From an uncultured Caulobacter sp. (GTDB taxonomy: Bacteria > Pseudomonadota > Alphaproteobacteria > Caulobacterales > Caulobacteraceae): a DNA stretch of 64,000 nucleotides. The notes beneath the pieces are model-generated. The model saw only the letters and a list, made by a program, of their open reading frames with translations. It ran no database searches and was not told where the DNA came from. Positions 10,079-25,043 of this stretch are shown here, one piece after another (within the stretch, counting starts at the first letter, position 1; each line of letters starts with the position of its first letter). The stretch covers positions 186,001 through 250,000 of the forward strand of contig CAJYMH010000006.1 in NCBI GenBank assembly GCA_913776195.1, written 5' to 3'. A program made the position numbers and the translations under genes.

Positions 10079-10860
10079 ACCAGCGCCAGCCGGATCGCCG
10101 CCTCCACAGGCGACGGACCGTCCAGCCTCAGCGGCTCGGAAGGCAGCAACGGCGGCTGGGCCAGGAAGCGGGGGCGAGTTCCCCGATGCGGCTGGGCGCT
10201 GTGCACCAGGAACGGATGGCACAGATAGACCGTCCCGGCAGGGCCGTCGGCCAGAACTTCGTCCCGCCCCTCGCTGCCGCCGAAGCCTCCGGCCGCCAGT
10301 TCGGCCAGCGTCAACCCCGCCTCTCCGGCTGGGGCCAGCACGCGGGCTACGTCCAGGTGCGAGCCCTTGCGTATGCGGGTCGGGGCGTCTTCCCGCCCCA
10401 CGTCCGAGAACAGGAGCAGCATCAGCACCGCGCGCCCCCTGGAGACGATGTTTGCCCGCCATTGCATTAAGTCCGGGTGCTCGTGGCCGAAGCTGACATC
10501 GATGTGCCAGCCGGCGTCGCCAGGATCCTCCCGCGAAGGAAATCGCACCGGCACGGTTCCTACGGCGCCGCATGGCGACCACCGCCCCGGCCCGATCAAT
10601 TGGTCAAAGGCGGCGCGCAGGACCGGCGTATTCGCCGCCTTCACGAAGGCAGGCTGACTGTACATGCCTAGCCGGATCACAGGCCGGGTCCATGTGGCGG
10701 GACCGTCAGGGTCGAGCCCAAGGTCGCGCCACAAGATCGCTCGGGCCTCGTTGGCCAGGGCGCGGGGAAAGGCGCCGTCGATCCTGACGAAGCCGTCCAG
10801 GATGAAGGATTGAATTTGCGCGTCGCTCAAGGCGCGCGGCTTTTCGCCTGCTGCAGGCAT
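10075..10860 (-). CDS. Phytanoyl-CoA dioxygenase (PhyH)-like protein
   Basis: FILDGFVRIDGAFP, WHIDVSFGHEHPD, LCHPFLVHSAQPHRGTRPRFLAQP; start chosen by upstream GGAGAG. Confidence 0.8.
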   Translation of the reverse strand: MPAAGEKPRALSDAQIQSFILDGFVRIDGAFPRALANEARAILWRDLGLDPDGPATWTRPVIRLGMYSQPAFVKAANTPVLRAAFDQLIGPGRWSPCGAVGTVPVRFPSREDPGDAGWHIDVSFGHEHPDLMQWRANIVSRGRAVLMLLLFSDVGREDAPTRIRKGSHLDVARVLAPAGEAGLTLAELAAGGFGGSEGRDEVLADGPAGTVYLCHPFLVHSAQPHRGTRPRFLAQPPLLPSEPLRLDGPSPVEAAIRLALV

Positions 10861-10880
10861 GTCTGCTCTCCACATATCCG

Positions 10881-10965
10881 ACCGGTCGGCCGCCTTGCGG
10901 CGGACCGGCGATGAACCTCTCGGGCGCGAGGCCCGGCTTCGCGCGTCCGCGAGACGCGCTCGGGC
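10881..10965 (-). promoter_or_regulatory. Putative attenuator-like leader with mutually exclusive hairpins
   Basis: gcgcgtc-cgcga-gacgcgc (10941-10959); cgggc-gcgag-gcccg (10921-10935) competes with gcccg(10931-10935)/cgggc(10961-10965); bulged ccggt..ccgcc-ttgc-ggcgg..accgg (10882-10908). Confidence 0.4.
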
Positions 10966-11001
10966 TCAGCTTCGGAAATAGTGGAAGGCGAACATCATCA
11001 T
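10966..11001 (-). CDS. Putative leader peptide MMMFAFHYFRS
   Basis: ATG ATG ATG TTC GCC TTC CAC TAT TTC CGA AGC TGA with AGGA 7 nt upstream. Confidence 0.4.
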   Translation of the reverse strand: MMMFAFHYFRS

Positions 11002-11027
11002 TGAATCATCCTAACCGACTGCGGCTC

Positions 11028-11618
11028 TCAGACGAAATCCTCGCTTAGCCGGAAATCCAGCCGCTGCTTGATGCCCGGCCAGTCGTAGTCGGTGATCGAG
11101 AACACCGCCGTGTCGCGCACGTGGCCGGTCCAGGTGATCTTGTGGTTGCGCAGGACGCCTTCCTTGCTGGCGCCCAGCTTCAGGACCGCCGCCTGGCTGC
11201 GGGCGTTGCGCACATCGACCATGAACTCCACGCGGATGGCCCCGGCCTCGAAGGCGTGGGTCAGCATCAGGCGTTTCACTTCCGGGTTCACCGGACCCGA
11301 GCGGGCGTCCGGGTGCAGAAAGGTGGAGCCGATCTCCAGCCCCGAATGAACCGGGCGCATGTTCAGGTAGCTGGACGTGCCGACCACCTTACCGTCCTCC
11401 AGCCGCCGGATGGCGTAGGCGATGCGTTCGCCGCGAGCCGTCTCGGCCTCCAGCGCCCCCCACCAGTCCTCGAAGCCCTCGCCGCAGCCGTTGACCGACA
11501 TGATCTCCCAGGCTTCGGGGTCGCAATCAACGGCGCCGCGCAGTTCGTCGCGCAGTTCCGGGGTGACGGGTTCGAGCCGCACATAACGGCCGTCGAGGGG
11601 GATGGCTCTCAGATGCAT
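11028..11618 (-). CDS. GNAT family N-acetyltransferase (RimJ/RimL-like)
   Basis: PLDGRYVRLEPVTPE; GLEIGSTFLHPDARSGPVNPEVKRLMLTHAFE. Confidence 0.9.
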   Translation of the reverse strand: MHLRAIPLDGRYVRLEPVTPELRDELRGAVDCDPEAWEIMSVNGCGEGFEDWWGALEAETARGERIAYAIRRLEDGKVVGTSSYLNMRPVHSGLEIGSTFLHPDARSGPVNPEVKRLMLTHAFEAGAIRVEFMVDVRNARSQAAVLKLGASKEGVLRNHKITWTGHVRDTAVFSITDYDWPGIKQRLDFRLSEDFV

Positions 11619-11703
11619 GGCGGCAATCTGCCGTCGCGCTCGAGTCTGGGCAAGCTCATCCGGCTAGGCGCTTGCCGCGCGCGTCAACTCATGCAAAATG
11701 CGC

Positions 11704-11719
11704 TCAAACAAGCGTTTGA
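11704..11719. promoter_or_regulatory. Palindromic operator upstream of acyl-CoA dehydrogenase (TetR/PsrA-like)
   Basis: Perfect dyad TCAAAC-AAGC-GTTTGA ending 21 bp before the start codon. Confidence 0.5.
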
Positions 11720-11740
11720 ACGATTAGGGACTGGTCCGCC

Positions 11741-13045
<1,305 letters not shown>

Positions 13046-13090
13046 GCTAAGAACACTCCTCCCCTGCAAAGCGGGGGAGGATTTTCTCTG

Positions 13091-13492
13091 CTAGACCATC
13101 CAGCCTCGCGCCAGCAGCGCCTTGCCATAGCTCCAGAACGGCGAGGCCAGGCTGGCCGCCATCAGCAGGGCCAGCAGCACGCCGGTCTGGCGCGCGCCCT
13201 TGCCGTTCAGCAGGCTGGACGCCGCCCCGCCGAACCATAGCCCGGCCAGCGCCAGAGCCAGGGCCGAGCCGGCCAGGGGCGAGTAGCCCAGCATGGCCGC
13301 CGCGATCACGTGAGAGCCCACCAGGGCGCCGCCCACCGCCCGCGCCTGCGCCAGGCCGTTCTCTTCCGCCTCGGTGGTCAGACCCAGCCGCTTCATCGCC
13401 CCCTCGGGGCTGGCTAGGAGAAAGCCTCCTATGGCGCCGCCGATCATGCAGGCGACTATGGCGAGAAGGATTGAAACCGTATGGGAAGCCAT
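13091..13492 (-). CDS. Hypothetical small membrane protein
   Basis: About four hydrophobic segments; clean ORF between convergent/divergent genes. Confidence 0.6.
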   Translation of the reverse strand: MASHTVSILLAIVACMIGGAIGGFLLASPEGAMKRLGLTTEAEENGLAQARAVGGALVGSHVIAAAMLGYSPLAGSALALALAGLWFGGAASSLLNGKGARQTGVLLALLMAASLASPFWSYGKALLARGWMV

Positions 13493-13719
13493 GGGCCAAG
13501 CTTACTCCGCTGCGTGGCGGACCGCCTCGATATTGTGGCCGTCCTATCCAGGCTGAACGCGCTCTCCCCATCGAGGTCGCGCTCAAGGTCTTATAATCGA
13601 CACGCCCCGCCCCTAGATGTCGAGCCTTGCGGTGAGACTGCGAAATCGCAGCAAACCCGAACGGCGCTAACCGCGGAGCCTTGACTCCCCCGGTCGCCCA
13701 ACCTACCTCCCGCGCACCG

Positions 13720-13746
13720 TTGGCACTCAGGGTGGGCGACTGCTAA
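13720..13746 (+). promoter_or_regulatory. CIRCE-like HrcA operator upstream of groESL
   Basis: ttggcactc-N9-gactgctaa versus consensus TTAGCACTC-N9-GAGTGCTAA, one mismatch per arm. Confidence 0.85.
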
Positions 13747-13803
13747 CAGCCCGCTCGCCAGCGACAAAAACACCAACCCCGTAACGCTACGGAGAGCCTC
13801 AAG

Positions 13804-14094
13804 ATGAAGTTTCGTCCTCTTGGCGACCGCGTGCTCGTGAAGCGCGTCGAAGAAGAAGAGAAGACCAAGGGCGGGATCATCATCCCGGACACCGCCAAGG
13901 AAAAGCCGCAGGAAGGCGAAGTCGTCGCCGTCGGTCCGGGCGCCCGCAACGACAAGGGCGACGTCGTCGCTCTGGACGTGAAGGCCGGTGACCGCATCCT
14001 GTTCGGCAAGTGGTCGGGCACGGAAGTGAAGGTCGACGGTGAAGACCTGCTGATCATGAAGGAAAGCGACGTCCTGGGCGTGGTCGAGCGCTAA
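13804..14094 (+). CDS. groES: Co-chaperonin GroES
   Basis: [44 protein letters not shown]. Confidence 0.99.
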   Translation: MKFRPLGDRVLVKRVEEEEKTKGGIIIPDTAKEKPQEGEVVAVGPGARNDKGDVVALDVKAGDRILFGKWSGTEVKVDGEDLLIMKESDVLGVVER

Positions 14095-14130
14095 GCGCCG
14101 ACGCCTTCGACGATCTCCCTCAACCCCTAA

Positions 14131-15786
<1,656 letters not shown>

Positions 15787-15811
15787 GAAGTCCAAACACT
15801 CACTGACGTTG

Positions 15812-15843
15812 AAGGGCGGGACCGCAAGGTCCCGCCCTTTTCT
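15812..15843 (+). terminator. Rho-independent terminator after groEL
   Basis: aagggcgggacc-gcaa-ggtcccgcccttttctt. Confidence 0.9.
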
Positions 15844-16199
15844 TTATCCCCTCGCTCCCTTTGGGGGAGAGGGGATGCGTTATCCCCCTCCTCCCCAACC
15901 TACCCTACACTTCCCTCATCTCCCCGCATGGGAGGGCGCGTGGCCACGTGCTGTCGTTGCGGGTAGAGCGGGCTCCCCCTGGAGGCCGACCGACGCCGGG
16001 CACGACATACGAAGGCGTCGATCGCAGCGTTCACGACAAGGACCCGCGCGGAGCGCCGGACGATCTTCACTGTCCACTCCAACCCTAATCGAGAGCCGTC
16101 CGTCGCTCCGCCGCCCTTCCAACCTTCATGGATTTCCCGTGGGGACAATGAGCCACGCCCATATACTCCGGTCTTCGTCGGGGTGAGCGGGCTCTAACC

Positions 16200-17012
16200 T
16201 CAAGCCCCCTCGATCGCCCCTTGCACCACCAGCGCCTGGACCGTCTCGCGCACGTCGTGCACCCGCACCGCCCCCACCCCGGCCCGCGCACCCGCCAGGG
16301 CAGCTGCCAGCGAGCCGCCCAACCGCCCGGTCGCCTCGACCGCCAGCGGATCGAGCCCCAGGATGAACCGCTTGCGGCTCGCTCCCAGCAGGACCGGAAA
16401 ACCCGTCTCAACGAACAGCGGCAGGGCGGCCAGCAGGGCCAGGTTGTGCTCCACCGTCTTGCCGAAGCCGATGCCGGGATCGAGCCAGATCTTCTCCCGC
16501 GACACGCCCGCCGCCATGGCGGCCCCCGCCCGCGCGGCGAGGAAGGCGAGAACCTCGCCCACCACGTCGTCATAGGCCGGCGCCGCCTGCATGGAGCGAG
16601 GCTCGCCCTGCATGTGCATCAGCACCACGTCGCAGCCCAGCTCGGCCGCCACAGCTAGTCCCTCGGGCGCGAAGCCCAGGGCCGTCACGTCGTTCCAGAT
16701 CGTCGCCCCAGCGGCGACGGCGGCGCGGGCCACGACGGGCTTCATGGTGTCGATGGAGATGGCGACGGGGCTCTCCGCCCGGATCGCCGCGATCAGCGGG
16801 ACCACCCGCGCGATCTCGTCCGCCTCGCTCACCGGCGCCGCTCCCGGCCGGGTGGACTCGCCGCCGACATCCAGGATGTCGGCGCCATCGGCGATCAGCC
16901 GGCGCGCGTGGTCCAGCCCGTCCTGCAGCCCGATGAAGCGCCCGCCGTCGGAGAAGCTGTCCGGCGTGACATTGACGATCCCCATCACCTTGGGGCGGGC
17001 GTTTGCGGTCAT
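16200..17012 (-). CDS. folP: Dihydropteroate synthase
   Basis: VMGIVNVTPDSFSDGG; GADILDVGGESTRPGA; DPGIGFGKT. Confidence 0.96.
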   Translation of the reverse strand: MTANARPKVMGIVNVTPDSFSDGGRFIGLQDGLDHARRLIADGADILDVGGESTRPGAAPVSEADEIARVVPLIAAIRAESPVAISIDTMKPVVARAAVAAGATIWNDVTALGFAPEGLAVAAELGCDVVLMHMQGEPRSMQAAPAYDDVVGEVLAFLAARAGAAMAAGVSREKIWLDPGIGFGKTVEHNLALLAALPLFVETGFPVLLGASRKRFILGLDPLAVEATGRLGGSLAAALAGARAGVGAVRVHDVRETVQALVVQGAIEGA

Positions 17013-18025
17013 GGCGCCAGGAAGTCGAGGACGGCCTTCTGGAAGGCCTCGGGATCCTCCAGATGGATCAGGTGGCCGCGCCCGTCAAACACCCGCACGC
17101 TCGCGTCCGGCATGGTCGGGGCCAAGTCCCGGGCCAGCTCGGCCACGATCTTGAACTTCGGCTTGTCCGCCTCGCTCGCCTGCGCCTTGCCCGGCGCGGC
17201 GCGATCCGTGCTCCCCACCAGGAACAGGGTCTTCACCGGGATGCGCGGAATGTCCTGCGCCACCGGCAGGTCGCGGATGGCGACGGCGCTGGCGTTGAAG
17301 GTCCGCACATAGAACGGCCATTCGCCGCTGGCCTTCAGCTGCTCGCGCAGGGCCACGAACGGCTCGATCACCTCCGACGAGGCCAGGCCGTAGGAGCCCA
17401 CCAGCTCCTTGCGATAGGCCTCCGCCCCCTTGGCGCTCTCGGTCCGCACCAGAGCCTCCGGATCGATAGGCGGCGTCAGGGAGCGATAATCCTGAAGGCC
17501 GATGGGCGCGTACATCACCAGTCGCCCCACCCGCTCAGGATGGGCCAGCACCAGCCGCGTCGCCGCCATGTTGCCCATGGAGTGGGCCAGCACATCGACC
17601 TTCTCGATCTTCAGGTGATCCAGCAGCGCCCACGTGTGCTCCGCCATCGCCTCGAAGCTGACCGCCATGCCGTCGACGCGGCCGGACTTGCCGAAGTTGA
17701 TCTGGTCGGGCGCGATCACCCGATAGCCGGCGGCCGTCAGCGCCTCGATCGTCCCGCCCCAGTAGCCGGCCGGAAAGTTGCGGCCGTGCAGCAGCAGCAC
17801 CGTGCGCCCGTTGGCCAAGCTGGTCGGCGCCGCGTCCATATAGGCCAGCTTGGTCTGCACCCGCTTGCCCTTGGCCTCAACCACCACCGGCAGGAAGCTG
17901 ACGGGATAGGGATAGGCGTAGCCTTCGAGGCTGGCGCCCATCGGCGCCGGCGTCTGGGCGACGGCGGGCCTGGTCAGCGGCGCGACGGCCAGGATGAGGG
18001 CGCAAAAGAAAAGGGGGAGCTTCAT
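17009..18025 (-). CDS. Secreted alpha/beta hydrolase
   Basis: Signal peptide; LLLHGRNFPAGYW; LAHSMGNMAATR; DGRGHLIHLEDPEAF. Confidence 0.88.
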   Translation of the reverse strand: MKLPLFFCALILAVAPLTRPAVAQTPAPMGASLEGYAYPYPVSFLPVVVEAKGKRVQTKLAYMDAAPTSLANGRTVLLLHGRNFPAGYWGGTIEALTAAGYRVIAPDQINFGKSGRVDGMAVSFEAMAEHTWALLDHLKIEKVDVLAHSMGNMAATRLVLAHPERVGRLVMYAPIGLQDYRSLTPPIDPEALVRTESAKGAEAYRKELVGSYGLASSEVIEPFVALREQLKASGEWPFYVRTFNASAVAIRDLPVAQDIPRIPVKTLFLVGSTDRAAPGKAQASEADKPKFKIVAELARDLAPTMPDASVRVFDGRGHLIHLEDPEAFQKAVLDFLAP

Positions 18026-18042
18026 GGCTCCCCCTTAACGCA

Positions 18043-19920
<1,878 letters not shown>

Positions 19921-20002
19921 GGCTCTTCAATCTTCTCCCGCCCAACGGGGCGATCTACGCAAGATAGGATGACCGGCGCGATTTCGCCACGCACGCGTGT
20001 GG

Positions 20003-21214
20003 TCAGCCTGGTTCGCGGGTCGTTAGGCCGCAGGCGGCGGAATGCCGTTCCGCGGCCAGAGCCCTTACACGCACTGGGGTTTCATCGTCCAGCAGCGGAC
20101 ACGAAACGCCGCCGTCGGCCAGAAAGATCACCGGCAGGGAGGGCCGCGCCAGGGCCGGGATCGCCCTGAGGGCCGCCTGCTGCGGCTTCGGAAGGCGCGC
20201 GCCCTGCCCGCGCAAAGGCCCGACGCTCAGCCCCCGCTGGTCGGCGAGAAGCTCGAACCTGCCGTCCCAGACGGCCTCTCCCTCGACCGCCAGCGACATA
20301 GCGGCCAATCCGCCACGCGCCGCCTCCCCGGCGTTACGGGCGATCAGCACACGATCGCCGAAGCCCTCGATCCGGGCGCCGGCCAGGGTGGCGGTGAAAT
20401 CCTCCCCGCCCCTCACCTGATCCATCAACCGCGCCAGCCGTTCGCCACGCGGCGGCACATCCGTTCCGGCGGCGCAAAGGCAGGCGGCGGCCAGACTGCG
20501 GGCGCTCAGGGTGCGGGGGAGGTCGAGCACACCCCAATGGGCCGCCGCGGGCTCGGGAACGGCCGTATCTGCGACAGGATCGGCGGCCTCCGCCAGATCC
20601 GGCTCCGCCGCCCGCGCTCGACTGCGGGCGAAGCGCTGATCCTCGTTGGCGGGATCGTCGATCCAGTCCCGCCCCCGCGCCGCCAGCCACTCGCGGATTT
20701 CGGACCGTCGCAGGCCCAGCATCGGCCGCAGCACGAAGACCCCGCGCCCTTCCGGCCAAGCCGGCGAGGGCGACCACTCGCGAGGATCGGAAACGCTGGA
20801 GCCCTCGGCGCGCATGGCCACGCCCTCAGCCAGATCATCGGCGGTGTGGCCCAACAGGATCACCCTCGCCCCCGCCTCTCGCGCCGCATCGGCCAACAGG
20901 GCGTGGCGCGCCCGTCTCGCGGCGGCGGGAAGGCCCGTGGACGGCTTGTCGCCCGCCCAGCCCAGGGCTCGAAAGCCCCAGCCCAGCTCGGTCGCCACGG
21001 CTCCGCAGCGGGCGGTCCAGCCGGCGCTGAGGGGATTGAGGCCGTGATCCACCGTCAGGACCAGCAGCCGCCGGCCATGGGTCTTCGCCCACGCGTCGGC
21101 GATCAGCAACAGCGCCAGGGAGTCGCCGCCGCCCGACAGGCCGACGGCCAGCGGGGCGGTGATATCCGACAGCAGCCGGCGGTCGAGAACCGCCGAGACC
21201 GCCTCTAGGCGCAC
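20003..21214 (-). CDS. tilS: tRNA(Ile)-lysidine synthetase TilS
   Basis: LAVGLSGGGDSLALL PP-loop; VDHGLNPLSAGW; HTADDLAEG. Confidence 0.92.
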   Translation of the reverse strand: MRLEAVSAVLDRRLLSDITAPLAVGLSGGGDSLALLLIADAWAKTHGRRLLVLTVDHGLNPLSAGWTARCGAVATELGWGFRALGWAGDKPSTGLPAAARRARHALLADAAREAGARVILLGHTADDLAEGVAMRAEGSSVSDPREWSPSPAWPEGRGVFVLRPMLGLRRSEIREWLAARGRDWIDDPANEDQRFARSRARAAEPDLAEAADPVADTAVPEPAAAHWGVLDLPRTLSARSLAAACLCAAGTDVPPRGERLARLMDQVRGGEDFTATLAGARIEGFGDRVLIARNAGEAARGGLAAMSLAVEGEAVWDGRFELLADQRGLSVGPLRGQGARLPKPQQAALRAIPALARPSLPVIFLADGGVSCPLLDDETPVRVRALAAERHSAACGLTTREPG

Positions 21215-22056
21215 TTGGCCTGGGTCCGGGTGGTGGCCGCGCGGCTCTTCACCGCCGCCGAGGCGTTCGGATAGCGCTTGGGCAGCTCGTCCAGGGTCTT
21301 GCAGGCGTCAGCTGCGCGGTTCATCGCCGACAGCGAGCGGGCCAGCTTGACCACCGCGTCCGGGGCCCAACCCGTCTTCGGCCAGCCCCGGATCGCGCCG
21401 ATATAGGAGGCGGCGGCGTCGGGATAGGCTTGGCGCACATACTGCGTCTCGGCCAGCCAGTAGCGAGCCTCGGCCCCCTTCGGGCTGTCGCCGTGCTGCT
21501 CCACAAAGGCGGCGAAAGCGCGCTCGGCGCCGGCATAGTCGCCATCCAGCAACATCTGCCGGGCGTTGGCGAAGGCGGTGTCGGGATCGACGTCCTGCGC
21601 CATGGGCAGGCCGCCCGTCTCGCCCGGCGGCGGCGCGGCGACCATGCCGGCGGCGATTTTCTGCTCCAGGGCGGTCAGGCGTTCGTTCAGGGCGGCGGCC
21701 TGGTTCTTGGCATCGGTCGCCTCGCGCTTGGCCTGGTTCAGGTCGAAGTTGAGCGTCTCGTTCTGGCCGTTGAGGCGCTGCAGGCTCTCCTCCAGGTCGG
21801 TCACCCGGGTGGCCATGGTCTGGATCATCGCCTCGGTCTCGGCCGGCTGCACGACCACCGGCTTGCCGGTGTCGCGACCCTGGAAGACGATTGAGCGCAG
21901 CTCGCGGACCACCTTCTCCATGCGTTCGACCCGACGGGCGGAGCGGTCGTCCAGCGGATCGGCCTCCAGCGGCAGCGGCGTCTGGGCGATGGCGGCCGCG
22001 CCGGTCAGCGCGGACGTGGCGAGCAGGGCGGCGAAGGCGGCGGACTTGAGCTTCAT
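21205..22056 (-). CDS. cpoB: Tol-pal system protein YbgF/CpoB
   Basis: Signal peptide, coiled coil, C-terminal TPR-like repeats, adjacent to pal. Confidence 0.9.
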   Translation of the reverse strand: MKLKSAAFAALLATSALTGAAAIAQTPLPLEADPLDDRSARRVERMEKVVRELRSIVFQGRDTGKPVVVQPAETEAMIQTMATRVTDLEESLQRLNGQNETLNFDLNQAKREATDAKNQAAALNERLTALEQKIAAGMVAAPPPGETGGLPMAQDVDPDTAFANARQMLLDGDYAGAERAFAAFVEQHGDSPKGAEARYWLAETQYVRQAYPDAAASYIGAIRGWPKTGWAPDAVVKLARSLSAMNRAADACKTLDELPKRYPNASAAVKSRAATTRTQAKCA

Positions 22057-22181
22057 CAGACTCTCTTCAGCGAAGGCGGCGACGAAATTACGGCGCACTC
22101 ACCCGTATGCAAAGTAAAGGCCGCCCCTTCGCAGGAGCGGCCTCGACTTGTCTCCCCGGCCCGCGAGGGACCGGCGAACGC

Positions 22182-22733
22182 TTAGCGCGCGCCTTCGGTG
22201 ATGGCGGTGCCGGCGTTACGGTTCTTGGCCCAGGCGTCCTCGCCCGAACCGCCGTCGATCGGACGTTCCTTGCCGTAGGAGATCGTCTCGATGCGGGCGG
22301 CCGACACGCCGCGGGCGACCAGGAAGTCACGCACGGAGTTGGCGCGGCGGGCGCCGAGTGCCAGGTTGTACTCGCGGGTGCCGCGTTCGTCGGCGTTGCC
22401 TTCGATGCGGACCTTCACGGCCGGATAGCGGGCCAGCCATGCGGCTTGGCCGGCCAGGACCGGCTCGGCGTCGGCGCGGACCGAATAGCTGTCGAGGTCG
22501 AAATAGACCCGGTCGCCGACGTTGACGACGAAGTCCTGCACCGAGCCCGGGATCGGGCCGCTCTGCACCGGCGGCGGCGGCGGCGGGGTGGTCGGATAGG
22601 CCGGAGCCTCCGGAGCCGGCGGCGGGGCGGCCGGAGCCGGCTGCGGCTTCGGCTTCGAGGCGCAGGCGGCGAGAGTGGCGGCGGCGACGCCGATAAGCAC
22701 CAGTTGACCGGCGCGCTTGGTGTTGAAGCTCAT
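22182..22733 (-). CDS. pal: Peptidoglycan-associated lipoprotein Pal
   Basis: Lipobox LAAC; OmpA-like VRIEGNADERGTREYNLALGARRANSVRDFL. Confidence 0.96.
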   Translation of the reverse strand: MSFNTKRAGQLVLIGVAAATLAACASKPKPQPAPAAPPPAPEAPAYPTTPPPPPPVQSGPIPGSVQDFVVNVGDRVYFDLDSYSVRADAEPVLAGQAAWLARYPAVKVRIEGNADERGTREYNLALGARRANSVRDFLVARGVSAARIETISYGKERPIDGGSGEDAWAKNRNAGTAITEGAR

Positions 22734-22896
22734 AGCTTCCTCCTCAGCTAAAAAGTCCAGCGAACCCTATACTCAAGCTTGTTTGCGTCAGGATGACAAA
22801 ACGCAGAGCGCCGGTCACAAACGCGTCAGAAGACGTCACAAACATGGCCATAGGGTTGTCGAAAGGCGCAACGCGGCAGCGCGGCCTAGGTTGCAG

Positions 22897-24195
22897 TCAG
22901 TCCAGAAGCGGCGACCAGGCCGGGTCCGAACCAGAGCCCGGATACGGCGCGGGACGCAGGATGCGGCCAGTGATGTCCACAGTCCAAAGCTTGGCCCCGC
23001 CGCTGTTCTCGCGGAAGAACATGATCACCCGGCCGTTGGGTGCCCAAGTAGGTCCCTCCTCCAGCGAGGACGAGGTCAGGATGCGCTCGTCCGAGCCGTC
23101 CGGACGCATCACGCCGATGGAGAAGCCGCCGCTTTGCTTGGTGAAGGCGATGAAGTCGCCGCGCGGGCTCCACACCGGCGTGGTGTAGCGGCCGCCGCCG
23201 TAGGAGATGCGGCGCACGCCCGAGCCGTCGGTGTTCATCACATAGATCTGGGCGGTGCCGCCCCGGTCCGAGTTGAACACGATCTTGCTGCCGTCCGGCG
23301 AGAACGACGGCGAGGTGTCGATGGCCGGATCGGTGGTGATCCGCGTGGACTGCCGGCTGCGCAGGTCCATAATGTAGATGTCGCTGTTGCCCGCCCGCTC
23401 GACCGAGAAGGCGACCTTGCTGCCGTCTGGCGAGAAGCGCGGCGCGAACACCATGCCGGGGAAGCGGCCCAGGGTCTCCTGACGGCCGGTCTCCAGATTG
23501 AACAGATACAGGCTCGACCCCGTGGGTCGCAGCGCCATGTAGGTGATCTCCTGGCTGTTCGAGGAGAACCGAGGCGTCATGACGATGTACGAACCGTCGG
23601 TCAGGTAGTTCGGATTGGCCCCATCCTGATCCATGATCGCCAGGCGCTTGATGCGGTTCAGCTTCGGGCCGCTTTCGGCCACGAACACCACGCGGGTGTC
23701 AAAATAGCCCTTCTCACCGGTCAGGCGCTCATAGACGGCGTCGCTGATCTTGTGGGCGATCCGGCGCCAGTTCTCGGCCGGGGCGGAGAACTGCAGGCCT
23801 AGCAGCTGTTGCTGCGCATAGATGTCCCACAGGCGGAAATCGACCCGCAGGCGGCCGTCGGACTCCACCGTCACCTGGCCGTTAATCAGGGCCTGAGCGC
23901 CGACGCCTTTCCAGTTTTCGAACACCGGCTGGACGTTCACATCCAGGGTCTGGGTCGGGAAACGACCAGGGGCCACGGGCGCGAACAGGCCCGAGCGCTC
24001 CAGATTTCCGGTGATGACCTGGGCGATGTCGCCACCGCGGGTCGCACCGGAAAAGTTCGGCACGGCGATCGGCAGCGGGGCGATCGCGCCCTTGTTGACG
24101 TCCACCACCAGTTCCTGGGCGCGCGTCACGGCCGGCGCGGCCATCCCGACCACAAGGGCGGCGGCGACTGCGAGAAAGGCGAAGCGGGCTTTCAT
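22897..24195 (-). CDS. tolB: Tol-Pal system protein TolB
   Basis: Beta-propeller repeats [11 protein letters not shown]...DIYIMDL; position in tol operon. Confidence 0.96.
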   Translation of the reverse strand: MKARFAFLAVAAALVVGMAAPAVTRAQELVVDVNKGAIAPLPIAVPNFSGATRGGDIAQVITGNLERSGLFAPVAPGRFPTQTLDVNVQPVFENWKGVGAQALINGQVTVESDGRLRVDFRLWDIYAQQQLLGLQFSAPAENWRRIAHKISDAVYERLTGEKGYFDTRVVFVAESGPKLNRIKRLAIMDQDGANPNYLTDGSYIVMTPRFSSNSQEITYMALRPTGSSLYLFNLETGRQETLGRFPGMVFAPRFSPDGSKVAFSVERAGNSDIYIMDLRSRQSTRITTDPAIDTSPSFSPDGSKIVFNSDRGGTAQIYVMNTDGSGVRRISYGGGRYTTPVWSPRGDFIAFTKQSGGFSIGVMRPDGSDERILTSSSLEEGPTWAPNGRVIMFFRENSGGAKLWTVDITGRILRPAPYPGSGSDPAWSPLLD

Positions 24196-24213
24196 AGCGT
24201 CAACGGTCCTTAT

Positions 24214-25041
24214 CTAGTTTGAACAGGCCGACTTGGCGTTGAATCTGAACGAGATCGCCTGTTGGCGGAAGCCAGGCGGCACTGAGAACGGCGCCGCTCG
24301 TCCGAACGCGGAAACCGCCCGGGTGGCTGCAGCCTGGGTGATCGGATTGGCGGTCAGGCCGCTGGTCACGCGCGGTTGGCCGACCAGTTGGCCAGAGGAC
24401 GAGATGGTCGCCTGGACGATCAGATTCACGTCCGCCCCACCCTCGACCTCGCAATTGGGGTTCCACAGGCGCTCGAGCTGCGCCCCCAGGGTGGCCAGTT
24501 GCGAAGCGGTCATGCCGGTGGCCGCACCGGCGGCGGGGCGCGCCTCAACAGCGGTCTCGGCTTGGTTCGGGCCCCTCTGGGCGTTGGAGTTCGGGCGGCC
24601 AGCGGGCTTGCGGCCCTTGTTGATCGAGGCGGCCAGGGCGTCCAGGTCGAAGCTGTCTTCCTTCGGCTTGGCCTGGTTCGGCTTCTTGGGCTGCGGCTTC
24701 TGGGGCGCGGGCGTCGGCGCCGGCTTCTGCGGGACCGGCTTTTGAGCCGCCTTGGGCGCGGGGGTCGGCGGCGCCGGCTCGGGCACGGGGGCGGGCGGCG
24801 CCGGCGGCTCGGGCGTCGCGTCGGGAACCGGGCTTTCGGTCTGGGCGGGAAGCTCCTCGGGCCCCTGCACCGCCGGGCGAACGTTGGTCGGCCCCTCGGC
24901 GACGATGGTCACCGGCACGGAGGCGACGACCATCTTCTTCGTCATCCAGGGCCAGGAGACGAAGAAGGAGCCGATCACCGCCGCGTGGAGGATCAGCGAC
25001 CCTGCCAGGAACGGCGTGCGGTTGGACCGTTCACGCGCCAT
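24214..25041 (-). CDS. tolA: TolA-like cell envelope integrity protein
   Basis: N-terminal TM, Pro/Ala-rich linker, C-terminal TonB/TolA-like domain, between tolR and tolB. Confidence 0.85.
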   Translation of the reverse strand: MARERSNRTPFLAGSLILHAAVIGSFFVSWPWMTKKMVVASVPVTIVAEGPTNVRPAVQGPEELPAQTESPVPDATPEPPAPPAPVPEPAPPTPAPKAAQKPVPQKPAPTPAPQKPQPKKPNQAKPKEDSFDLDALAASINKGRKPAGRPNSNAQRGPNQAETAVEARPAAGAATGMTASQLATLGAQLERLWNPNCEVEGGADVNLIVQATISSSGQLVGQPRVTSGLTANPITQAAATRAVSAFGRAAPFSVPPGFRQQAISFRFNAKSACSN

Positions 25042-25043
25042 GC

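Noticed and set aside
13679-13708. Sigma-32-like promoter (cttgact ... cctacct) upstream of groES
   Set aside because: Weak match by eye; plausible biologically but not listed as a feature without TSS data
15900-16148. 82-aa minus-strand ORF between groEL and folP
   Set aside because: Basic, no family recognised, in a region that looks intergenic and repeat-like; insufficient support
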